Shown here: positions 8,486 through 15,878 of the stretch, piece after piece
Position numbering within the stretch: position 1 is the first letter of the stretch
Layout of the letters: the number at the start of each line of letters is the position of its first letter
Origin: JAOZMY01 sp964577975
GTDB taxonomy: Bacteria > Desulfobacterota > S145-22
Assembly (NCBI GenBank): GCA_964577975.1
Contig: CAZOBB010000098.1
Location: 1 to 38,326 of the forward strand
Reading direction: 5' to 3'
DNA length: 38,326 nucleotides
The notes under the pieces: generated by a model
The model's database searches: none
What the model was told of the DNA's origin: nothing
The model's input: only the letters and a program-made list of their open reading frames with translations
Program-made: the position numbers and the translations under genes

Positions 8486-10543
8486 TCAAAAGGGTGCCGA
8501 GCCCGTATTGGAAAAATTGGCCCGATCCCTTTCCATATCATTCCTTTTCTCTTTGGTGATTTTGGACAGGGCCTTGTGGTTCCGAACGATTTTGGGTGTC
8601 AAAAAGACGAGAAGGTTGGTCTTTTCATTCGTCTTTTTCTTATATTTGAACAACCACCCCAAGATAGGAATTTCACCCAAGATAGGAATCTTTGAAGTAT
8701 TGTCCGTTTCATTATTTTTGATTAGCCCTCCGATAACCACCGTCTTTCCATCTTTGACCGCCACGACTGTTTTCGTCGACCGCTTCGTATAGGTCGGCCC
8801 CAAATCACTCTGCGTATCGGTAGGCAAAATTGCAGAAACCTCCTGATAGATAGAAAGCCGAACGATGTCCCCTTCGGTAATCTGCGGCGTAATTTTCAAA
8901 GTAATCCCAAGATCCTTCCGCTCGATCAAAAAGCTTTGATTCAGGCCTGTGGCGCCCGCTTCGCCCGTTACCATCTTTTGGGTTGCGATAGGTACATTCT
9001 TCCCCACCACGATCTCCGCCTCTTCGTTGTCGAGCGTCAGGAGATGCGGTGTCGACAAGATATTGATGCCCGCGGTTTTCTTCATGGCGGCCACCATGGC
9101 GGCCACAGAAGGAAAGCTGATATTCCCAAACGTAATGTTTTCCCCCAATGCCCCCAAGATCATTCCGGACGGCATGGTCGCAGGAAGAGCTCCAGACGAG
9201 ACTGAAGCGGCAAACGGATAGATATCTCCTGTCTCTCCCGAGCTTCCGATGACCCCCACTCCTGTTCCTTTGACGCTTGCTTTACCTGTCACAAACCACT
9301 GCACCCCCAACTGCTGCATCTTTTCTTCCGAGATTTCCATGATGAGGGCCTCTACGTAAACCTGGGAACGATACACATCGAGTTTTTTAATGACATCCGC
9401 AATAACAGGATAATCGGAAGGAGAGGCGTTGATGATCAATGCGTTGGTTGCCTTATCCGCCGTTATGACCACCTGTCCCGTTACAGCCCTTTTCAATACG
9501 GTCGTTTTTCCACCCAATGTCTTCGACGTTTTCAAGCCTACACCTGTATTTGTTTCAAACATCTCCCTCAATACCTTCGCGAGATCTTCCGCAACGGCAT
9601 TTTTAAGATAAAAGACATGAATCCTTTCCTTGTCCTTCTGAGGCGGCACATCAAGTTTGCGTATGATATTTTTAACTTCTACCATTTCACGCCGTGGGGC
9701 CATTACAAGGATCGCATTGATCCGTTCATCCGGAACCAACCGCACCTCCTGCCACTCAATCTTTTCCTTTGTTTTCCCCCTTGCTAAAGCCAACTGATAT
9801 AATCTTCGTTTCTCCTCCGGCATCTCGAGGAGTTTGGTAATCTCTTCAGTCAGATCTTTAGCATAGGCATACCGTAACGGAATCACGTCGAATTCAACTT
9901 TTGCCCTCGCCCGATCCAATCTACGAATTATCGCCGCTATCCTCTTTACGTTATCCCTGAAATCGGACAACAACAAAATACCGGCATCCGGATAGGAAAT
10001 AATCTCTCCTCCCTCAGAAACCAATGGTTTCACGGTTCCCAAAACCTTCTCCGCATCGGCAAAACTCAACTGGAACAGGCGTGTTATGAAAGGATTACCT
10101 GAATCCGCCACTTCCTTTCCACTCACAAATGGGATACTCCTCCTGCCCGCGTTTTTTATAGGGACAATCTCAATCACACTTCCATGAGCGAGGGTTGTCA
10201 AACCATGACTTTGCAACACCACCTGAAATACGGGGTATACCTTCGACACCGGAATCGGCTTGGCGGACACAATCGTAACGAGCCCCTTCACCGATTCATC
10301 CACAACAAAATTTCTCCCTGTCAATTTTCCCACGAAACGGGCAATCGTCCGGATATCGGCATCTTCGAAATTGAGTAAGACACCACCCGACTTCATTACC
10401 GCCTTCCTGTCTTGCCCGGCGTAAGCGTAGTTTTTTAGACCCAACACGAAACAAACAGAGAGTACAATAGCAGCGACCCACCTCATCTTACTTAAAAAGA
10501 CAAAGCGGAGAAATCTCGAAAATGGAAATTCTCTCTTGCGCAT
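8486..10543 (-). CDS. gspD: type II secretion outer-membrane secretin GspD
   Basis: 685 aa secretin forming the outer-membrane gate. Domains: signal peptide, N0 domain (about 50-120, starting GVLLNFEDADIRTIARFVG), N1-N3 ring domains (about 130-390), then the secretin beta-barrel domain (about 400-640) with STPHLLTLDNEEAEIVVGK, KITPQITEGDIVRLSIYQE and KTVVIGGLIKNNE. The first ATG (10543) places 19 basic residues before the hydrophobic core; an in-frame ATG at 10486 would give a more ordinary signal peptide ending AYA|G. First gene of the operon; no gspC precedes it. Confidence 0.96.
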   Translation of the reverse strand: MRKREFPFSRFLRFVFLSKMRWVAAIVLSVCFVLGLKNYAYAGQDRKAVMKSGGVLLNFEDADIRTIARFVGKLTGRNFVVDESVKGLVTIVSAKPIPVSKVYPVFQVVLQSHGLTTLAHGSVIEIVPIKNAGRRSIPFVSGKEVADSGNPFITRLFQLSFADAEKVLGTVKPLVSEGGEIISYPDAGILLLSDFRDNVKRIAAIIRRLDRARAKVEFDVIPLRYAYAKDLTEEITKLLEMPEEKRRLYQLALARGKTKEKIEWQEVRLVPDERINAILVMAPRREMVEVKNIIRKLDVPPQKDKERIHVFYLKNAVAEDLAKVLREMFETNTGVGLKTSKTLGGKTTVLKRAVTGQVVITADKATNALIINASPSDYPVIADVIKKLDVYRSQVYVEALIMEISEEKMQQLGVQWFVTGKASVKGTGVGVIGSSGETGDIYPFAASVSSGALPATMPSGMILGALGENITFGNISFPSVAAMVAAMKKTAGINILSTPHLLTLDNEEAEIVVGKNVPIATQKMVTGEAGATGLNQSFLIERKDLGITLKITPQITEGDIVRLSIYQEVSAILPTDTQSDLGPTYTKRSTKTVVAVKDGKTVVIGGLIKNNETDNTSKIPILGEIPILGWLFKYKKKTNEKTNLLVFLTPKIVRNHKALSKITKEKRNDMERDRANFSNTGSAPF

Positions 10544-10553
10544 TCTAGTTTTT

Positions 10554-10582
10554 ACTTTATCACAAAAACCAGGAAATGTCTA
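10554..10582 (-). promoter_or_regulatory. candidate sigma-70 promoter of the gsp operon
   Basis: Read on the minus strand, TAGACA (complement of 10577-10582) and TAAAGT (complement of 10554-10559) are separated by 17 bp. This is 5/6 and 4/6 agreement with the consensus hexamers. Transcription would start about 4 nt before the first gspD ATG, which favours either near-leaderless translation or use of the second ATG at 10486. Based on pattern only. Confidence 0.4.
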
Positions 10583-10695
10583 TGAAAACACTCTGTTACT
10601 ATCCGAACTCGAGATGTCAGAGCTGTCATACCCTGGCCTGACTCCGATGAATGCACGTAGATAGGCTTTCTCCACGCTGCAAAAAAAGACTTATC

Positions 10696-10723
10696 TTGAC
10701 ATCCATCGTGGTTGAGTGATAGT
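10696..10723 (+). promoter_or_regulatory. candidate sigma-70 promoter for the glycerate kinase gene
   Basis: A perfect TTGACA (10696-10701) is followed after 16 bp by GATAGT (10718-10723), 4/6 to the -10 consensus. If real, it overlaps the in-frame GTG at 10716 and so argues for a translation start further downstream. Confidence 0.35.
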
Positions 10724-10751
10724 CAAAGCTAAAAAATTAAGGTGCATGTTG

Positions 10752-12128
10752 GTGAAGTTACAAGACAACCCATTATACAACGACCTTCTTGCCATTGTGG
10801 AATCCGCCGTTCAAAGCGTCGATCCTTACAAAGCCCTCAAAAATACATGTACAATAGACGGAAAATATTTTGAAATCGAGGATGGTGTTTTCCAAACAAA
10901 AAAGGGTAATAATAGGGGGTTGTACCGTTTCGATCTTTCCAAGGGTAAAACCATTGTCGTAGGGGCAGGAAAGGCGGCTTCTCGGATGGCCATGGCGATG
11001 GAAGAAATTCTAGGTCAGCATCTTCATGAGGGTCTGATAGTAACCAAATACGGTCATACGGCACCTCTAAAAAAGATACGCCAAATCGAGGCAGGCCACC
11101 CCATACCAGACGAAAACGGAATGCGCGGGGCCCAAGAAATAGAAAGTATCCTTAACAACACATCAGAAAAAGACACTGTCTTCGTACTTGTGTCCGGAGG
11201 AGGATCGGCTCTCCTCACTTATCCACCGCCAACAATCAGCCTGAAAGACAAGCAGGACACCACAAACCTACTACTTTCGTGCGGAGCCACGATCCATGAA
11301 ATGAATACAATCCGCAAACACCTTTCAAAGATTAAGGGGGGACAACTGGCCAAAATGGCCACCCCCGCTACAGTGGTAACTTTGATTCTATCCGACGTCA
11401 TCGGGGACGATCTGTCGGTCATCGCCTCAGGTCCAACGGCCCCCGACGACAGCTCCTACCAAGACGCCCTTCGCATCTTGCAACACTACGACATGCTTGA
11501 TACTATCCCTTCCCAGGTGAAAGGCCATCTCGAAAAGGGAGCTGAAGGAAAAATTCCCGAAACACCGACCCGCCAAGACCCTCTGTTCGAAAAGGTATTT
11601 TTTAAATTTGTGGGATCCAATCAAATCGCCCTTCAAGCGGCCGCAAAGAAAGCAGAATCCCTCGGTTACACCCCCCTCATCCTTACCAATGCAGCATGCG
11701 GAGAAGCCAGAGAGATAGCCAAATACTTTGCAGCTATCGCAAAACAACTCGTGGTTTATCAGCAACCTCTGACACCTCCCGCCTGCATCTTATCAGGGGG
11801 TGAACCTACCGTCACCTTAAAAGGAAAAGGCAAAGGTGGACGAAATCAGGAATTTACGTTGGCGGCAGGGCTGGAAATTGCGGGGTATACGAATGTCCTA
11901 ATCGCGAGCATCGGAACCGACGGAACAGACGGACCGACGGACGCAGCGGGAGGATTCACAGACGGTGAAATGCTATCCAAAGCAAAAGCGATGAATCTCG
12001 ATCCTGCTACCTATCTCGAAAACAACAATGCCTATCCATTTCTGGAAAAGACGGGATACCTTGTAAAGACGGGACCCACAGGCACAAATGTCATGGACAT
12101 TCACATCATCCTGTGCAAAAAACCATAA
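10752..12128 (+). CDS. glycerate 2-kinase (DUF4147/MOFRL family)
   Basis: 458 aa cytoplasmic kinase phosphorylating D-glycerate to 2-phosphoglycerate, feeding glycolate/serine or glycerate metabolism into central carbon. Motifs: IVVGAGKAASRMA near the N-terminus, VSGGGSALL, SDVIGDDLSVIASGPT, and the C-terminal MOFRL block (LKGKGKGGRNQEFTLAAGL) followed by GTDGTDGPTDAAGG. Length fits the GckA/TtuD class. Start choice: GTG 10752 has an AAGGTG site 7 nt upstream (10739-10744); an in-frame ATG at 10746 is only 1 nt from that site, and GTG 10716 lies inside the likely promoter. The function call is strong, the exact start is not. Confidence 0.92.
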   Translation: MKLQDNPLYNDLLAIVESAVQSVDPYKALKNTCTIDGKYFEIEDGVFQTKKGNNRGLYRFDLSKGKTIVVGAGKAASRMAMAMEEILGQHLHEGLIVTKYGHTAPLKKIRQIEAGHPIPDENGMRGAQEIESILNNTSEKDTVFVLVSGGGSALLTYPPPTISLKDKQDTTNLLLSCGATIHEMNTIRKHLSKIKGGQLAKMATPATVVTLILSDVIGDDLSVIASGPTAPDDSSYQDALRILQHYDMLDTIPSQVKGHLEKGAEGKIPETPTRQDPLFEKVFFKFVGSNQIALQAAAKKAESLGYTPLILTNAACGEAREIAKYFAAIAKQLVVYQQPLTPPACILSGGEPTVTLKGKGKGGRNQEFTLAAGLEIAGYTNVLIASIGTDGTDGPTDAAGGFTDGEMLSKAKAMNLDPATYLENNNAYPFLEKTGYLVKTGPTGTNVMDIHIILCKKP

Positions 12129-12152
12129 AACATCTCTTTGGAGACTTTCTGC

Positions 12153-12521
12153 ATGTATGAAATAAAAATCATCCGTTTTTTCGCCGCCGCCCATTTTCTG
12201 AAAGACTACCACGGAAAGTGTGAAACCCTTCACGGTCACAACTGGAAAATCGAGGTCATGGTCCGACGAGAAGCCTTGGGAGAAGGGAATATGGCCCTCG
12301 ATTTTTCACAACTCAAACAAATAACTGACGAAATTCTACAAACTCTCGACCATAAGAACCTCAACGAACTTCCCTACTTCAGAGACCAAAATCCTTCTTC
12401 AGAGACTATTGCCCGCTATATCTTCGAGTCGTTGGAAAAACGCCTCGTCAATGAGCCCGTAACCGTTTATCGGGTCAATGCATGGGAATCCCGAGACTCT
12501 TGCGCAGGATATATGAAATGA
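12153..12521 (+). CDS. queD: 6-carboxy-5,6,7,8-tetrahydropterin synthase (QueD)
   Basis: 122 aa. QueD converts 7,8-dihydroneopterin triphosphate to 6-carboxytetrahydropterin, the second step of the preQ0/queuosine pathway. Zinc ligands His14, His27 and His29 are visible (AAAHF and LHGHNW), with the catalytic Cys23 in the C-x3-HGH arrangement that separates QueD from eukaryotic PTPS, the Asp66-His67 pair and Glu112 (AWESRDSC). The start is ATG 12153, with GGAG about 10 nt upstream; a TTG further upstream is less likely. The stop overlaps the folE2 ATG (ATGA), so the substrate-making enzyme is translated with it. No queC, queE or queF is in the window. Confidence 0.93.
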   Translation: MYEIKIIRFFAAAHFLKDYHGKCETLHGHNWKIEVMVRREALGEGNMALDFSQLKQITDEILQTLDHKNLNELPYFRDQNPSSETIARYIFESLEKRLVNEPVTVYRVNAWESRDSCAGYMK

Positions 12522-13348
12522 ATCAAAAACATTCTTCCCTCCAACCCTCTTTTCCTGAGCTCATCGACATCCAGAATCTCCCCGACAACCGGAACATCCG
12601 TATCAAAAAAGTGGGAGTAAAAAATATTCGCTACCCCATTACCGTACGGGATAAGAAGAATGGGATCCAACACACGGTTGCCAGTGTCAATATGTATGTG
12701 GATCTGCCCCAGCATTTCAAAGGTACCCACATGAGCCGTTTCGTGGAAATACTCAATACCTATCGTGGGGACATCGCCATAAGAAATTTTTCCAAGATAC
12801 TAGACGACATGAAAAGAACACTCAATGCGAAAAGCGCCCATCTTGAGATCGAATTTCCCTATTTCATTGAAAAGGAGGCCCCTGTAACCCAGGCCAAGGG
12901 GCTCATGGAATATATCTGCCGTTTTTGTGGCTCAAGCAATGACGTGGACGACTTCTATGTGGGGATAGTCGTACCAGTCACCACCTTGTGTCCTTGTTCC
13001 CGAGAAATATCGGAAAGGGGCGCCCACAACCAGCGAAGCATTGTTACGGTGAATCTTCGATTCAAGAAGTTCTTTTGGATAGAGGATATCATCGATCTCG
13101 TGGAGCAATCGGCCAGTTGTGATGTCTACTCCATCCTTAAACGTCCCGATGAGAAATACGTAACGGAAAAGGCCTACGACAACCCCATGTTCGTGGAAGA
13201 TATCGTGCGAGAAATCGCCCTCAAACTTTCCAAAGACGAGAACATCACATGGTTTACCGTGGAAGCGGAAAATTTCGAAAGTATCCATAACCACAGCGCC
13301 TATGCCTTCGTGGAAAAATCAGACGGCTTCCTCGACAAAAGCCTCTAG
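12518..13348 (+). CDS. folE2: GTP cyclohydrolase I type IB (FolE2)
   Basis: 276 aa. GCYH-IB converts GTP to 7,8-dihydroneopterin triphosphate, the entry to both folate and queuosine synthesis, and works with metals other than zinc. The family core is visible: IRYPITVRDKKNGIQHTVA, FKGTHMSRFVEIL, the catalytic cysteine region VTTLCPCSREIS (Cys about 158-160) and ERGAHNQRS; the C-terminal FESIHNHSAYAF is also characteristic. It starts within the queD stop codon (ATGA) and supplies QueD's substrate. Its last 30 nt overlap the 3' end of the convergent helicase gene. Confidence 0.95.
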   Translation: MNQKHSSLQPSFPELIDIQNLPDNRNIRIKKVGVKNIRYPITVRDKKNGIQHTVASVNMYVDLPQHFKGTHMSRFVEILNTYRGDIAIRNFSKILDDMKRTLNAKSAHLEIEFPYFIEKEAPVTQAKGLMEYICRFCGSSNDVDDFYVGIVVPVTTLCPCSREISERGAHNQRSIVTVNLRFKKFFWIEDIIDLVEQSASCDVYSILKRPDEKYVTEKAYDNPMFVEDIVREIALKLSKDENITWFTVEAENFESIHNHSAYAFVEKSDGFLDKSL

Positions 13349-15250
13349 GTCCCGAAGCGAATGCACGACTTTTGCGGGGGGTAAGCTTTTGAGGAATAAC
13401 TTTCCATAAGACCGACGGTAAATTCTGCTATCACAGATTGCGAGAATACCCCGGTCGTTTTTGTGCCGCATCAATCTTCCTATCCCCTGTTTCAAAGCTA
13501 TAACAGCCGTAGGGACCTGGTATTGAAAAAAGGGATTTTTCCCCTTCCGCTTCATCTCTTCCATCCTCGCCGACTCCAAGGGATCGTCAGGGACGAAAAA
13601 GGGAAGCTTGTCAATCACAACCGCGGTCAAGGCGTCTCCGGGCACGTCAATTCCTTCCCAAAAACTCGCTGTCGCAAAAAGGACGCTTGACGCCTCCTCC
13701 CGAAACTTTTTCAATAACTCCGTTTTTGGAAGTTCCCCCTGCAGAAACAAAGGATAGGAAAGTTGCCTGTGAAGTAACCCGTAGACTCGGTTCATCTGCC
13801 GATAACTCGTGAAAAGCAACAGAGCCCGACCTCTATTGAGTGCAATCAAATTCTTCATCAAGCCGGGAAGTCTATCCTCGTATTCTTTTGTTCCAGGCAA
13901 AGGAAAGGTTTTAGGGATGAAGATCCGAACGCGGTTTTCGTAATCGAACGGCGACGAGAGGATCAAGGTGGATGAGGAGGCAGGGGCCCCCACGCGTTCA
14001 CGAATGAAGCGGAAATCACCCCCCACAGAGAGGGTCGCCGAGGTAAAGACGGCAAAGGGGGTCTCATTGAAAAAGGTCTCCCCCAAGATGGGTCCTATCT
14101 CGATAGGGGAAATATGAAGCAATATTCCCCTTTTCTTCCTCTCTCCCCACACGACGTAAGAGGGATTCGTAGAATCCAGAAAGGTTTGTAACCCTTCCTT
14201 GAATGCTCGTATCCTACGGGTAAACATTTCAATCTCGGCTTGGGCATCCGGCAAATCCCGTCTCTCCCCACGCCGGAGATTTTGTTCCACCTGTGTAAGG
14301 TTTTCAAGAATCATCCGACCTTCCTCTTTTACCCGCGAAGGAAGGCCAGAAACAACCACCCGAAAGCGTTCCTCCTCTGAGGGAAAAGAAGCAAAAAACC
14401 TATGGGAACGTCGCTGTAATTCATCAAGTACTTCAAAAAGCTTGTCCGAATTGGAATTTCCCTTCCATTGCTTAATGTCCCTTATCAGTTCTTCAAACTG
14501 CCCTCCACTCAACTGCCATCCGAAATAAAGCGTGGCAACACCTTCCACGCGGTGCGCCTCATCAAAAACCACCCCGTCATAAGGGGGCAAAACCTCCGCC
14601 GGAGCCCTCAGCCGCAAGGCGAGATCCGAAAAGAAGAGATGATGATTCACGATGAGCAGGTCGGCCCTTCCCGCTTCTCTTTTCAATTTTGTCACAAAAC
14701 ATTCTCTGAAAAAGGGACATTTACTTCCCAAACATAAATCGGAACGGGAATTGACTTCTTCCCAAAAAGCAAGGTTTTCGGGAAAATCTTTCAATTCCTC
14801 GCGATCTCCCCTCCGCGTGTGGCGGGTCCATTCCAGAAAAGGCTCATAAAGTTTGGTTTCCTCCGCAAAGGAAAAAAGCGGTTGACGCATGAACCGAGAC
14901 AAACGTCGCTTACACAGGTAATTCTGGCGCCCTTTCAACACAAGCACGTCAAAGGTCACACCAAGAAGTTTCTCCAAAAGCGGGATATCCTTTTTCGCAA
15001 TCTGTTCTTGGAGCGTTTTCGTAGCCGTGGACACAACTACACGTTTGCCCGACGTTAGGATTGGAAGGAGGTAGGCAAGGGTCTTCCCTATGCCAGTCGC
15101 GGCCTCGACAAATAGGACTCCCCCTTTCATCACAACCCGACGGATCGCCTTCGCCATTTGAATCTGGCTTTCCCGGATTTCGTAAGAGGGAAGGACCTTC
15201 CTCAGCGTCTCCCTCTTCTCAAAAAAATCATTTATGCTCGGAAGGGACAT
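13319..15250 (-). CDS. DinG/YoaA-like FeS-cluster superfamily 2 DNA helicase
   Basis: 643 aa ATP-dependent DNA helicase of the XPD/DinG group, acting on damaged or structured DNA. Motifs: Walker A AATGIGKTLAYLLP (about 48), four cysteines in the FeS position (CKRRL about 114, then CLGSKC and C in FFREC, about 172-182), DEAH box FDEAH (about 229), motif IV-V LFATASFWEGIDVPG and motif VI QGIGRLMRHKNDRG. No N-terminal exonuclease domain is present. The start taken is ATG 15250 (MSLPSINDFF) with a GAGGAAGG run upstream; earlier in-frame codons would only extend it into the DUF502 gene. It overlaps that gene by 23 nt and folE2 by 30 nt. Confidence 0.92.
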   Translation of the reverse strand: MSLPSINDFFEKRETLRKVLPSYEIRESQIQMAKAIRRVVMKGGVLFVEAATGIGKTLAYLLPILTSGKRVVVSTATKTLQEQIAKKDIPLLEKLLGVTFDVLVLKGRQNYLCKRRLSRFMRQPLFSFAEETKLYEPFLEWTRHTRRGDREELKDFPENLAFWEEVNSRSDLCLGSKCPFFRECFVTKLKREAGRADLLIVNHHLFFSDLALRLRAPAEVLPPYDGVVFDEAHRVEGVATLYFGWQLSGGQFEELIRDIKQWKGNSNSDKLFEVLDELQRRSHRFFASFPSEEERFRVVVSGLPSRVKEEGRMILENLTQVEQNLRRGERRDLPDAQAEIEMFTRRIRAFKEGLQTFLDSTNPSYVVWGERKKRGILLHISPIEIGPILGETFFNETPFAVFTSATLSVGGDFRFIRERVGAPASSSTLILSSPFDYENRVRIFIPKTFPLPGTKEYEDRLPGLMKNLIALNRGRALLLFTSYRQMNRVYGLLHRQLSYPLFLQGELPKTELLKKFREEASSVLFATASFWEGIDVPGDALTAVVIDKLPFFVPDDPLESARMEEMKRKGKNPFFQYQVPTAVIALKQGIGRLMRHKNDRGILAICDSRIYRRSYGKLFLKSLPPAKVVHSLRDLEAFVEEAV

Positions 15251-15878
15251 TCGATGGAACACCTTCCTCTTTGTCGGGGGTGACGACCCCTGCTGAAATG
15301 ATAATCTTAAAGGCCTCTTGTGGATTGATGTCCAAAGGAATGATCTGGTCGCGTCTAACAATCACGAAGAATCCCGTCGTGATGTTCGGAGTAGTCGGGA
15401 CAAACATCTTGATATAATCGGAACCAAGACCCGGGAAAAGCCCTGCATCACTCGTCCCGACCACATACCCCATCGAATAGATCCCTTTCCGAGGAAACTC
15501 AACGAGGGCCGCTTGCCGGAAAACATCGTCTTTGTCGGAAAAGAGGGCTATCACAAACTGGGAAATAGCATTGTAAACCCCCCGCACAAAAGGGATATTA
15601 CGAAAGATTGACTCAATCCAATGAACCAGTCTCCTTCCAAATATATTCTTCGCCACGACCCCGATAACCAAGATGAGGATAAGCGTGGCAATTAACCCCA
15701 AACCGGGGACGTGAAAAGGAAGATAGGTGTCGGGTTGAAACTTTGGAGGAACCACGCGAAAGATGGCATCCAACTTGAACACGACAACCTTGATAATATA
15801 AAGCGTCAACGCGATGGGAACAAAGACTGCAAAACCGGCAAAAAAATACTTTTTGAAAAAACCCTTATGCCTTCTCAT
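15228..15878 (-). CDS. DUF502 family membrane protein
   Basis: 216 aa inner-membrane protein of the DUF502 (plant COV-like) family; molecular function unknown. Two hydrophobic segments are seen at about residues 10-32 (YFFAGFAVFVPIALTLYII) and 55-75 (GLGLIATLILILVIGVVAK). The family signature in the soluble part includes RNIPFVRGVYNAISQFV and FVPTTPNITTGFFVIV. It starts in the hflX stop codon (ATGA overlap) and runs into the helicase gene, so all three are probably one transcript. Confidence 0.9.
   Translation of the reverse strand: MRRHKGFFKKYFFAGFAVFVPIALTLYIIKVVVFKLDAIFRVVPPKFQPDTYLPFHVPGLGLIATLILILVIGVVAKNIFGRRLVHWIESIFRNIPFVRGVYNAISQFVIALFSDKDDVFRQAALVEFPRKGIYSMGYVVGTSDAGLFPGLGSDYIKMFVPTTPNITTGFFVIVRRDQIIPLDINPQEAFKIIISAGVVTPDKEEGVPSNVPSEHK

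Larger units (their letters stand above)
10544..10751. other. divergent intergenic region between gspD and the glycerate kinase gene
   Basis: About 208 bp separating two divergently transcribed units. It holds one candidate promoter facing each way and no hairpin terminator, RNA gene or repeat that I can support. Confidence 0.6.
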
